A stretch of DNA of 52,466 nucleotides from a virus. Positions 7,511 to 16,497 of the stretch are shown here, in pieces. The stretch covers positions 1 to 52,466 of the IMG/VR virus record IMGVR_UViG_3300037042_001548. One strand, 5' to 3'. A program made the translations under genes and the position numbers. The stretch's first letter is position 1. Each line of letters opens with the position of its first letter. The notes under the pieces were generated by a model. The model did no database searches. It saw only the letters and a list, made by a program, of their open reading frames with translations, and was not told the DNA's origin.

Positions 7511-10500
7511 TGACCTCAAAAGTCTTTGCCCTTGACACTAAGCCCGGTATTCAGCGGGATGGTACCGTGTTTGACAAAGACTTTTACGTTGATGGCCGCT
7601 GGGTGCGCTTTCAGCGTGGCCGGCCTCGTAAAATTGGTGGGTATCGCGAAATACTGGCAACATTGGCTGGGCCTTCTCGCGGGATGTACTTAGACCCGCA
7701 ATCAACGTTTACAAATGTCTATAGCGGGTACGCTTACGGTTTGCAACTAGTACCTATTAACAACGATGGCATTGGTACAGGGCTGCTCGACCTTACACTG
7801 TCAAACTTTACGCTTAATGACCGCAATATGTGGCAGTTTGATGCTTTGCGGGACTCAGGCGGTGGTGGCAACGACACATTGGTTGCGCACCCTGGGCAAA
7901 ACTTAACCGACATTGACAACCGCGTTAATACGCCTGTTCTTGCAGGCGCAATTGGCGGCACTACCATGTCGCAAGTAGGCGTATTTCAAACTGCAAATTC
8001 ATATCTGAATAACACAACAGCTGTTACGCTTAGTTCGCTAAATGACTTGATTGGCGCTGGACAAACTGTTACAGGCACAGGCATTTCTCCAAATACTGAA
8101 GTAGTGTCAACTGCAATTGCTACTGACATTTTAGCGTCCGTTGCAGTTACAGGCACGGCAGGCACGTTTTCTTGCACGTCAACGTCAGGGCTGTTTGTTG
8201 GGCAAACCGTGCAAGTAGCTGGCGCGCTAGGCAACATCACGCTGTCGGCGGTTACTGTTACCGGCACAGCGGGTACGTTTTCTTGCACTGCAACCACCGG
8301 ACTATACGTAGGCCAGGCAGTTAATGTAACAGGCACAACGGATACGCAAACGCTTGCTAGTGTTGCAATTACAAGCGGCGCAGGCGAGTTTTCGTGCACT
8401 GCAACAACTGGGCTTGCAGTTGATCAGGCTGTGCTTGTTACTGGGATTGTAAGCACGCAGACGCTTGCGTCGGTTGCAATTACAAGCAATGAAGGCGCGT
8501 TTTCGTGCACTGCAACAACGGGTTTGTATGTAGGTATGCCTATGCGTGTTTCTGGCACGCAAACAGCTGCAACATTGGCAGGCGTAGCCGTTACCGGTAC
8601 AGCAGGGGAATGTTCTTGTACTGCAACCAATGGTCTATACATCGGCCAGCCGGTTGTGGTAACCGGCACGCTTACGGGCACTGCAACGGGCGTTGCAGGT
8701 AACCAAGTCTACTACATCATTGCGACGGATGGCACCTCAACGTTTACGCTGTCTTTGGCGCCTGGCGGTACTGCAATTGTTACCACTGCAGGCACAACAA
8801 CTGGGTTGACGTTCAAAGCTACGCTGTTTAGCGGCATTGCGTCAAACGCCACGTATTACGTCATTGCCACCAACGGCACCTCAACCTTTACGTTGTCTGC
8901 GTCGCAAAATGGCCCAGCCATTACAACGGTAATTGTAGGCATCACAGGCTTGACGTTTACCGGGCAAGCATCCACAGGGATTACGCCTGGATTGACCTAC
9001 TACATTGCTGCAACCAACGGCACGTCCACATTTAGTCTATCTACAACCCGTGGCGGCACGGCCATCAGCGGCACGTACGGCTCAACAACCGGTTTAACGT
9101 TTAAGACCTACCCTTATGCAGGCGTAGTGACTGGCACAACGTACTACATCATTGCCACCAATGGCACCTCAACATTTACGCTGTCTGCCACTAGCGGCGG
9201 TGCAGCAATTACTACGGTGGTGACCTCGGTTGCAGGCTTAGTCTTTACCGCGCCAAAAAGCATTGGGCTAACCTCAGGCACAACGTACTACATCATAGCG
9301 ACAAACTACTCAACTACGTTTACGCTTTCAGCAACAGCAAGTGGATCTGCTGTTACCACTGTTGTAACGCCGACAACGGGGTTTGTCTTTACGCTAGGCC
9401 CATATCAGAAAGTCATACTTAACAACAGCGCAACAGCTTCAGGCGCGTCAGTTTTGACCTTCAACAACAACATTGCAGTTTCTGGCGGCGTGGTGTCGTT
9501 GCACCCTTATCTGTTTGTCTACGGCAACAACGGGTTGATTAAGAATTGCTCTGCCGGTGATTTGCAAAATTGGGTTGCTGCGGATGCCAATGAGACCAAC
9601 GCGGCATCGACCAAGATTGTTCAAGGCCTACCAGTTAGGGGCGGCTCAAACGCGCCGTCTGGGCTTTTTTGGAGCCTTGATAGCGTAATACGTGTCAGCT
9701 ATGCACCAACCACGGTAGGGGCCTCTCAAATCTATTGGAGGTATGACATCATTAGTAGTCAGTCATCCATTCTCTCAAGTCAATCTGTGATTGAGTACGA
9801 TGGCGTTTACTACTGGTGTGGCGTGGATCGCTTTTTGATGTACAACGGCGTCGTCAAAGAGATCCCCAATAACATGAATCAAAACTACTTTTTTGACAAC
9901 TTGAACTACGCGCAGCGTCAAAAAGTCTATGCAACCAAAGTGCCTCGTTTTGGCGAGATTTGGTGGTTCTACCCAGAAGGCGACGCAACGGAGTGCACAA
10001 ACGCAGTCATTTACAACGTGCGTGAAAATTGCTGGTATGATGCCGGTAACGCCCCTGGCGCACGCCGGTCAGCAGGCTACTTTTCGCAGGTGTTTCATTA
10101 TCCTGTCAACGCGGACTGGACGCCTAACGTTGCTGGGATGCTAAAGACGTTGACCATTGCAAACGCCGGTAGTGGCTACACCAATGGCACATACACAAAC
10201 GTTACGCTAACCGGGGGCAGTGGCTTGTACGGAACTGCCAACATTACGGTGTCAGGCGGCGCAGTAACCGCTGTTGCCATCAACAATGCGGGCGTAAACT
10301 ATGTAGCTGGTGACATCTTAGGCGCGCCATCTTTGCCGGCAGGCGCTGGTTTTAGTTTGACAGCTACGCACGTTGTGTCTAAGGTGTCGCTGTACCAGCA
10401 TGAAGTCGGCGTTGATGAGCTTAAATCAGGCAACACTTTTGCAATTGAGTCTTATTTTGAGACCAACGACCTAGGGCTTGTTTCAGGCGGGCCTTCGCAA

Positions 10501-10782
10501 CCTAGCGCGGTTGGCGAAAACGTATGGCTGCGGTTGGAGCGTGTTGAGCCTGACTTCATCCTGTCAGGGGAAATGTCTTTGTTTGTTGTAGGTAGACCCT
10601 ATGCACAAGAAGACGATTACACCTCGCAAGCCTATACGTTTGATGCAAATACAGGTAAAATCGACATGAAAGAGCAGCGGCGTGAGCTGCGTCTTCGTTT
10701 TGTCTCCAACACCCAAGCCGGTGACTACCAAGTAGGCAAGGTGCTACTGAATGCGGATGCCGGCGATGTAAGGGGTTACTGA
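7510..10782 (+). CDS. Nozzle / tail stabilisation-like protein with inserted beta repeats, 1090 aa
   Basis: The N-terminus (DGTVFDKDFYVDGRWVRFQR, then GRPRKIGGYRE) and the region of about residues 735-880 (QSVIEYDGVYYWCGVDRFLM, IWWFYPEGDATECT) resemble the P22 gp10 / T7 gp12 type of tail-tube nozzle proteins, which form the distal part of a short tail. Between them sit two repeat families: five units of about 36 residues (TLASVAITSGAGEFSCTATT type, about 8130-8690) and five units of about 47 residues (TYYIIATNGTSTFTLSATS type, about 8700-9400). These look like bead-on-string Ig-like decorations inserted into a nozzle fold. The C-terminus is non-repeated. The length is well above the usual nozzle length because of the insert. 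Confidence 0.6.
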   Translation: MTSKVFALDTKPGIQRDGTVFDKDFYVDGRWVRFQRGRPRKIGGYREILATLAGPSRGMYLDPQSTFTNVYSGYAYGLQLVPINNDGIGTGLLDLTLSNFTLNDRNMWQFDALRDSGGGGNDTLVAHPGQNLTDIDNRVNTPVLAGAIGGTTMSQVGVFQTANSYLNNTTAVTLSSLNDLIGAGQTVTGTGISPNTEVVSTAIATDILASVAVTGTAGTFSCTSTSGLFVGQTVQVAGALGNITLSAVTVTGTAGTFSCTATTGLYVGQAVNVTGTTDTQTLASVAITSGAGEFSCTATTGLAVDQAVLVTGIVSTQTLASVAITSNEGAFSCTATTGLYVGMPMRVSGTQTAATLAGVAVTGTAGECSCTATNGLYIGQPVVVTGTLTGTATGVAGNQVYYIIATDGTSTFTLSLAPGGTAIVTTAGTTTGLTFKATLFSGIASNATYYVIATNGTSTFTLSASQNGPAITTVIVGITGLTFTGQASTGITPGLTYYIAATNGTSTFSLSTTRGGTAISGTYGSTTGLTFKTYPYAGVVTGTTYYIIATNGTSTFTLSATSGGAAITTVVTSVAGLVFTAPKSIGLTSGTTYYIIATNYSTTFTLSATASGSAVTTVVTPTTGFVFTLGPYQKVILNNSATASGASVLTFNNNIAVSGGVVSLHPYLFVYGNNGLIKNCSAGDLQNWVAADANETNAASTKIVQGLPVRGGSNAPSGLFWSLDSVIRVSYAPTTVGASQIYWRYDIISSQSSILSSQSVIEYDGVYYWCGVDRFLMYNGVVKEIPNNMNQNYFFDNLNYAQRQKVYATKVPRFGEIWWFYPEGDATECTNAVIYNVRENCWYDAGNAPGARRSAGYFSQVFHYPVNADWTPNVAGMLKTLTIANAGSGYTNGTYTNVTLTGGSGLYGTANITVSGGAVTAVAINNAGVNYVAGDILGAPSLPAGAGFSLTATHVVSKVSLYQHEVGVDELKSGNTFAIESYFETNDLGLVSGGPSQPSAVGENVWLRLERVEPDFILSGEMSLFVVGRPYAQEDDYTSQAYTFDANTGKIDMKEQRRELRLRFVSNTQAGDYQVGKVLLNADAGDVRGY
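8130..9410 (+). repeat. Two tandem protein-repeat families inside the nozzle-like gene
   Basis: First five units of about 108 bases (product type TLASVAITSGAGEFSCTATT), then five units of about 140 bases (product type YYIIATNGTSTFTLSA). The units are diverged at DNA level but clear at protein level. Confidence 0.75.
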
Positions 10783-11039
10783 TGTCTGGTCCTGCGCTGA
10801 TCTACGACCCACGAGGTCACACCTTTGAGTCGTGGGCCGCGTTGATGGTTGAGCTGTACGCAGCGCAGCAGCTGGAAGTACCTACGCAGTTGACTGACTG
10901 GCAGTTATGGGGTGAAGGCCTTAAGGCTATTGACGTCTTTACCAACGAGGCCATCCCAGGCACACGAAACTTTGCAAACTGGTTTGATTGGGCTGAGGCA
11001 CTGGTCAATGCGGTAAACCCTGCAACGCAAACAACATGA
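10782..11039 (+). CDS. Hypothetical protein, 85 aa
   Basis: The start overlaps the nozzle-like gene's stop by one base, and the end overlaps the next gene by 4 bases, so it is translated within the structural operon. The product is acidic and Trp-rich (WAALMVELYAAQQ, DWQLWGEG, NWFDWAEAL). I recognise no family. Its place between nozzle and ejection proteins suggests a minor virion or assembly protein. Confidence 0.7.
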   Translation: MSGPALIYDPRGHTFESWAALMVELYAAQQLEVPTQLTDWQLWGEGLKAIDVFTNEAIPGTRNFANWFDWAEALVNAVNPATQTT

Positions 11040-11452
11040 GCACAAATTACGACGTTGATCAAGAAGCAGTGTTGAAGATAGTCACTGACTTTTTCCGCAA
11101 GTCAACAAAAACTGAAGAGGAGGCCCAAGGCCTGCTCAATGGTTTGGCTCGCGTGATTCAAGATGAAGGGGCGAAACTGGTTCATCTCGGGAGCGTGCTT
11201 TTTCTGGTCTTGGTTCGCGGCCAGGGCGTGGTGGAGGTTCACACCATTGGTGAAGAGAAGCGCCCAAGGGACTTGGCAAAAGACTTTCTTGACCTTTCAA
11301 GATACTTGAAAAACATTGGCGTCACAACAGCCTACACCTACTCGGAGGACGAAAAGTTTAAGAAGCTCGCAAAGATGGTTGACCTTCCGGTGCAAGAGTA
11401 CAAAGCCGAAGTGGAAGGCAAAAAACTCAACGTATACGTTGTGGAGTTGTAA
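11036..11452 (+). CDS. Conserved-type structural-operon protein of unknown function, 138 aa
   Basis: Overlaps the upstream gene by 4 bases and abuts the next gene. It appears to be an alpha/beta domain: an N-terminal helix (EEEAQGLLNGLARVIQDEG), beta strands (LGSVLFLVLVRGQGVVEVHT), then a helix and strand with LSRYLKNIGVTTAYTYSED. The second half has a faint resemblance to GNAT-fold proteins found at this position in T7-like phages, but I see no clear acetyl-CoA loop and do not call it an acetyltransferase. Confidence 0.65.
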   Translation: MSTNYDVDQEAVLKIVTDFFRKSTKTEEEAQGLLNGLARVIQDEGAKLVHLGSVLFLVLVRGQGVVEVHTIGEEKRPRDLAKDFLDLSRYLKNIGVTTAYTYSEDEKFKKLAKMVDLPVQEYKAEVEGKKLNVYVVEL

Positions 11453-14400
11453 ATGCCAGCAGTACCATTTATTGCTATTGCCCTGGGGGCTTCTGGAGCG
11501 CTCGCTGTTGGAGGCGCCGCCCTTGCAACGGCTATTGGCATTGGGACTGTTTCTACTGCCGCAGCCACTGCCATTGGCGCTGCAGCTTTTTCGGGCCTTG
11601 CCACGGCTGTGCAGGGCGGTAGCGCAAGTCAAGTTCTCAAATCAGCAGTTCTTGGCGGGGTTACGTCTTACGCCGGTTCCGCCATTGCTGGGTCAGTTGC
11701 AAACTCTGTTGCAAGTTCGGCTACTGGGGTCAGTACTGGCGTTGCGCAAGCAATGGGAAGGGTCGCTGGGTCTGCCGTTGCTGGTGCAATTACATCGGGG
11801 ACTTCCGCCCTTCTGACAGGCAAGGGGGATCCGATTGAGGCGCTTTTGAAAGGCGGCATCACAGCCGCTTTGAGCGCAGGGGTCGGAGAAGGCGTTGGTG
11901 TGATTTTGAAAGATGTCCCGGTGCTCGGGAATCCGATGAACAGTACTGAGGCCGCTATTTCTCGTGCCACACGCGCTGCAATTGGCACAGCAATTGTTTC
12001 TGGAGGCGACACGGCTCAAATTGGCACTGCTGTTCTAAACTCTTTTGCGCGAACTGCAGGTTTGCTTGCAGGCCAGCAAATAAGGGACTCCAGCTCTCAA
12101 TTGTCTTCTGCAAACGAGCAGTTTAGGGCTTCTGAGCAGGCATATTCCAGCAATCTTGAATCTCAGAACAGCCTTGTAAATCAATACAACACTGCAATAC
12201 AGCCTTTGGTTGAGCAAAAAACTCAGCTTGATGGATTAATTAAATCATACGACGACTTTGCATATAGGTACAATAACTATGACTCTTATATGCAAAGTAA
12301 GGGGTATAAATACGATATAACTGGCTATGATTACGATGGTAATTACCATTATGGCTGGGTTAAGCCAGAATGGCAGCCTGAGCGTCGCATAGACCAACTT
12401 GATGAGTACAACAATTATAACTCGTACATTCAATCCGCTGGATATGTTAATGTTGCAGCGCCCAGAGAAGAATCAAAAGATTATTTTCTTGAAAAAGCAA
12501 GAGCAATTGACTCTCAAGCTACAGCTCTTGCAAATGACCTGAATACTAAAACCACAAATCTTCTTGGCGGCGAGGTAACCAAATACAGGACGGAGACTGT
12601 CACAAAGTATGCGGGAAGTAATGACTGGGAGGGGAATTGGATTGAAACGCCATATACAGAACAAGTTCAAGTCCCATACAAGGAAACTGTTACTGGGTCA
12701 TTGACGCCAATTAAAGATCAACTTGAGCAGTTAAAAGGCCAAACTGAATCCCTTGGCGAAAACCTTCTTTCTGCAAAAACAAATCTTGAGAAAGCAGTTG
12801 AAGATTTCAACATCACAGAAACAGCCAACGCTGCTGTGGTGGATCAGCAGCTTAAAAACTTTACCACTGCAAGCAATCAGTACAAAGCTGAATTTGGAGT
12901 TGACCCAACGCAAGAACAGTTAACGCAATTTGCGGCAACTGGGGATATTCTTGGTCATGTCAGCAAGCTGGTTGCAGACAACAACAACGAGCAGTTTGCA
13001 AAAGAGTCCGGCTTTAAGAACTACGCCGACTTCACTGCCGCTGGCAATGTCTCTCCCAATGATTTTTATGCCCAACAACAGGGATGGCCAAATTACGCTC
13101 AACAACTCAACGCCCAGAACAACGGCTACACCGATTTCGCCGCTTGGGACACTTACCTAAACAATCAGCAGACGGCTGTTGAAAACGGCTTCGTAAATTA
13201 CCAAGACTACCAAAGCGCCGGTAATCAGACATCGAACGACTTCTACGCCAAAAAAGAAGGCTGGACAGACTACGCTCAAAAACAGCAGGCGCAAGATTCT
13301 GGATTTCAAACGCCGACCACATGGACGGCCAAATTAAACCAAGACAAGGCAGAGTCAAGGGGCTTTAAAAACTTCGCCGACTACACAGCCGCTGGTGGTG
13401 ATGAAGGAGTCAAGGGACTTTTCGGTCGTCGCTACAATGTATCTGCTGAAGACTTTTATGCCAGACAAGAGGGTTGGCAAAACGCCGTCCAAAAAATAGA
13501 AGCTGAAAAGTCTGGATTTAATGACCCCACATCTTGGAATAACCAGCAAACTGCCAAAAATAGCGGCTTTCCTGATTACGCCACTTACCAGCAATATGCT
13601 GGCGACAAAGAGGCATACACGACGGCGCAAAATAACTCTGCTGCAGTAGCCGCAGGCTTCCCAGACTACGCAACACAACAATCTTTTGGGGGCGACGTTG
13701 AGGCGTATAGGAACGCACAAAACGAGATAATTGCGAAGAACGCTGAGTTTCCTGATTTTAATACTTTTAAGCAATTTAACGGGGATCTTGAGCTTTATCA
13801 AAACTTTACTCGTGATGAGAGCGCAAAAGCTGCAGGCTTTCCAGATTATGAGACTCAAGTCACATATGGTGGGGACAAGAACGCATACACGACGGCGCAA
13901 AATAACTCTGCTGCAATAGCTGCTGGCTTTCCTGATTACGCCACTTATCAGCAATATGATGGCGACAAAGAAGCGTACACGACAGCGCAGCTTGGCAATA
14001 ACCTTACGCTGCTAACACAGGAAGAGCTTGATAAGCTGGCGTACAAGCCGCCGCCAATGTTTACAGGCGAAGAGACTGCGTGGCTGTCGCCTGCAAATGA
14101 CGCTACACTGCGTGATGTGTCAACTAAAGATCCTCAGTTTTGGCCTAAATTTAATGATGTTGTAGAAAAAGAAATTGCGCTTGGGAACAAAGGTTACTTT
14201 CGTGACCTTGGAAATGGCAAGTACGCAAACATTGACAGAAATGGCGACCTAGTTTACGTTTGGCAAAAAGGCTCTAATGGAAATTGGACTACTCTTAATC
14301 TTACCAACGCAGAAAGAGAAGATTATGAGTCAAGGCTTGGCGCAGCTATAGCATCAGGCGCCGCTACGCAACGGCCTACTGGTGACGATACGCAGCAGCC

Positions 14401-16495
14401 TACTGATGGCGCAGGTACGCAGCAGCCTACTGATGGCGCAGGTACACAGCAGCCTATTGATGGCGGTATGCAGCAGCCTACTGATGGCGGTACGCAGCAG
14501 CCTACTGATGGCGGTACGCAGCAGCCGGGTCCCACAGAAGTAGCAGACTTTTTTGATAAGTTTGGTGCGCTGTTTAGCTTTGGTACACCCGACTTGACAG
14601 GCAAGCTATCTGTGTTTGGGCCAGGTAGTACTGGGCCTGACCGCGATGACTTTGCCATTTTGGCATTTGATAGTCCTGTTCAAAAACAAGATGCTATCAT
14701 TTGGGTTGATAACCTTGTTGACGTAGTTGAAAGCAACCCCAACGCCACACAAGCTGATAGAGACAAAGCTCAACAAATTCAAGAGCAAGTGCATAGCGCG
14801 CCAGTTGCAGGTGCAGGTCTACCTGTTGAGGGTGATAACACGCAAACTGGCGGCGCACTACCTATTGGCGGGGGCGATGCAGTTGCTGGTAGCGGCGGTG
14901 GTGGCGATACACTTACTGGCGGCGGTGGCTCACTAACTGGCGGTCTTTCTTATGATATAGATCCAGATTTTGGCAGTGAGCTAGCACTCCCTGACGGCGG
15001 TGGCGATACACTTACTGGCGGTGGTGGCTCACTAACTGGTGGTCTTTCTTATGATATAGACCCGGATTTTGGCAGCGAGTTGGCGCTACCTGGCGGTGGC
15101 GACGGCGCAATAACTGGCGGCGGCGGCTCGTTAATTGGTGAGGGCGGTCCCTCTTCCGATATAGACCCAAATTTTGGCGGCGGCGCACTTACTGGCGCTG
15201 GTGGCACGCCCCCTGGCGGAGGCGCATTGCCTGTTGACGGCAACGACACGCTTACGGGTGGTGCGCTTACTGGTGGCACTGGCGGAGGTGGTGCGCTTAC
15301 TGGTGGTACTGGTGGTACTGGTGGTACTGGTGGTACTACCATTGTTGATGGTACTGGTGGTACTGGTGGTACTACCATTGTTGATGGTACTGGTGGTACT
15401 GGTGGTACTGGTGGTACTGGTGGTACTGGTGGTACTGGTGGTACTGGTGGTACTGGTGGTACTGGTGGTACTGGTGGTACAACCGGTACTGGTGGTACAA
15501 CCGGTACTGGTGGTACTACCATTGTTGATGGTACTGGTGGTACTGGTGGTACTGGTGGTACTGGTGGTACAACCGGTACTGGTGGTACTACCGGTACTGG
15601 TGGTACTACCATTGTTGATGGCACTGGCGGTACTGGCGGTACTGGCGGTACTGGCGGTACTACCATTGTTGATGGTACTGGTGGTACAACCGATACTGGC
15701 GGTACAACCGATACTGGCGGTACAAACAATACTGGCGGCGGGCGCCCGGTTGTAGTTACCCCGACCCCTGACGTCCCACAGCCGCCAAGCCCTTTGAGAG
15801 TTGCAGCTGCCAGCTCAGCTGATACTACGCAAGGCGCGTTGCCTATTGCGCTCAACCCATCTCTATTACAGGCAGCGCCTGTTACTGAAGGAGCACCTTT
15901 AGCCATGCAAGAACTTCCACAGCTGTTTCCGCAGCTTACAAACATTGACCCACGCTTGATGCAGGTGCTTTCAGGTCGTAGCAATGCCAAACCTGGCTAC
16001 TACAACTATGGGCAACAGTCAAACGCGCAATCCCCGCTTTTAGGCGCCAGCATTTCCGGATTGCCAAGCGCAGGCATTCCCGTTCGTGCAACGTCAAACG
16101 CATACAGCCCTTTAAGCGCAGGCGCAATGAGCGGCAATTCTCGTGACCTTATGTCGGCGGGTATGAACATGCTTGGAGGTGGCGGCGGCGGGCTATCGGG
16201 TTACGCCGCTGGAGGTGGTGTTGAAGGGCATAACCCAAAGTTCATTACAGGCAAAACAGGGTATTATGTCCGTGGTGAAGGCGACGGCCAGTCCGACTCC
16301 ATCCCCGCGATGTTGGCCGATGGTGAGTATGTGTTCGACGCTGACACGGTTGCAGCATTAGGCAACGGCTCAAATGAGGCTGGGGCCCGCGTTTTGGATA
16401 AAATGCGTGAGAACCTTAGAAAACACAAGCGGTCCGCCAAGCATGGTGAAATTCCGCCTCCTGCCAAGTCGCCCTTGGCTTACATGAAAGGTTGA
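11453..16495 (+). CDS. Giant internal virion / DNA-ejection-type protein with several repeat families, 1680 aa
   Basis: Residues 1-120 are Gly/Ala-rich and hydrophobic (VGGAALATAIGIGTVSTAA), as in proteins that form a membrane channel for DNA. Residues about 200-480 are charged and partly coiled. Residues about 515-850 hold repeats with GFPDYATYQQY, GDKEAYTTAQ and DFYA..EGW motifs. Then come short TDGGTQQP repeats (about 960-1020), GGGDTLTGG units (about 1140-1250) and a long GTGGT array (about 1280-1425). The last 95 residues are ordered and contain GEGDGQSDSIPAMLADGEYV and FDADTVAALGNGSNEAG, a C-terminal block I associate with phage virion proteins, preceded by YAAGGGV at 1584. The role in ejection is inferred from composition and from the neighbouring genes. 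Confidence 0.65.
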   Translation: MPAVPFIAIALGASGALAVGGAALATAIGIGTVSTAAATAIGAAAFSGLATAVQGGSASQVLKSAVLGGVTSYAGSAIAGSVANSVASSATGVSTGVAQAMGRVAGSAVAGAITSGTSALLTGKGDPIEALLKGGITAALSAGVGEGVGVILKDVPVLGNPMNSTEAAISRATRAAIGTAIVSGGDTAQIGTAVLNSFARTAGLLAGQQIRDSSSQLSSANEQFRASEQAYSSNLESQNSLVNQYNTAIQPLVEQKTQLDGLIKSYDDFAYRYNNYDSYMQSKGYKYDITGYDYDGNYHYGWVKPEWQPERRIDQLDEYNNYNSYIQSAGYVNVAAPREESKDYFLEKARAIDSQATALANDLNTKTTNLLGGEVTKYRTETVTKYAGSNDWEGNWIETPYTEQVQVPYKETVTGSLTPIKDQLEQLKGQTESLGENLLSAKTNLEKAVEDFNITETANAAVVDQQLKNFTTASNQYKAEFGVDPTQEQLTQFAATGDILGHVSKLVADNNNEQFAKESGFKNYADFTAAGNVSPNDFYAQQQGWPNYAQQLNAQNNGYTDFAAWDTYLNNQQTAVENGFVNYQDYQSAGNQTSNDFYAKKEGWTDYAQKQQAQDSGFQTPTTWTAKLNQDKAESRGFKNFADYTAAGGDEGVKGLFGRRYNVSAEDFYARQEGWQNAVQKIEAEKSGFNDPTSWNNQQTAKNSGFPDYATYQQYAGDKEAYTTAQNNSAAVAAGFPDYATQQSFGGDVEAYRNAQNEIIAKNAEFPDFNTFKQFNGDLELYQNFTRDESAKAAGFPDYETQVTYGGDKNAYTTAQNNSAAIAAGFPDYATYQQYDGDKEAYTTAQLGNNLTLLTQEELDKLAYKPPPMFTGEETAWLSPANDATLRDVSTKDPQFWPKFNDVVEKEIALGNKGYFRDLGNGKYANIDRNGDLVYVWQKGSNGNWTTLNLTNAEREDYESRLGAAIASGAATQRPTGDDTQQPTDGAGTQQPTDGAGTQQPIDGGMQQPTDGGTQQPTDGGTQQPGPTEVADFFDKFGALFSFGTPDLTGKLSVFGPGSTGPDRDDFAILAFDSPVQKQDAIIWVDNLVDVVESNPNATQADRDKAQQIQEQVHSAPVAGAGLPVEGDNTQTGGALPIGGGDAVAGSGGGGDTLTGGGGSLTGGLSYDIDPDFGSELALPDGGGDTLTGGGGSLTGGLSYDIDPDFGSELALPGGGDGAITGGGGSLIGEGGPSSDIDPNFGGGALTGAGGTPPGGGALPVDGNDTLTGGALTGGTGGGGALTGGTGGTGGTGGTTIVDGTGGTGGTTIVDGTGGTGGTGGTGGTGGTGGTGGTGGTGGTGGTTGTGGTTGTGGTTIVDGTGGTGGTGGTGGTTGTGGTTGTGGTTIVDGTGGTGGTGGTGGTTIVDGTGGTTDTGGTTDTGGTNNTGGGRPVVVTPTPDVPQPPSPLRVAAASSADTTQGALPIALNPSLLQAAPVTEGAPLAMQELPQLFPQLTNIDPRLMQVLSGRSNAKPGYYNYGQQSNAQSPLLGASISGLPSAGIPVRATSNAYSPLSAGAMSGNSRDLMSAGMNMLGGGGGGLSGYAAGGGVEGHNPKFITGKTGYYVRGEGDGQSDSIPAMLADGEYVFDADTVAALGNGSNEAGARVLDKMRENLRKHKRSAKHGEIPPPAKSPLAYMKG
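13003..13990 (+). repeat. GFPDY/DFYA repeat region in the giant virion protein
   Basis: Repeated motifs of about 25-30 residues: GFPDYATYQQY, GDKEAYTTAQNNSAA and GF.NY.DY.AGN..NDFYA..EGW. At least eight units, more similar toward the 3' end (near-identical blocks around 13560 and 13920). Confidence 0.75.
15300..15740 (+). repeat. Nine-base array coding GTGGTGG repeats
   Basis: Many near-perfect copies of GGTACTGGT interrupted by blocks coding TTIVDGTGG. Codons are almost uniform, so the array is recent or kept uniform by slippage. Confidence 0.9.
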
Positions 16496-16497
16496 TC

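Noticed and set aside
11036-11452. Assignment as GNAT acetyltransferase
   Set aside because: Strand-helix order is faintly similar but no acetyl-CoA-binding loop is visible.
15300-15740. Possible CRISPR array from the regular repeats
   Set aside because: Units are 9 bases, in frame in a protein gene, with no spacers of typical length and no cas genes.
15049-15990. Long minus-strand reading frame coding Val-Pro-Pro repeats
   Set aside because: It is the complement of the GGT-ACT array, open only because of the repeat; no ribosome binding site and it lies opposite a gene with a coherent product.
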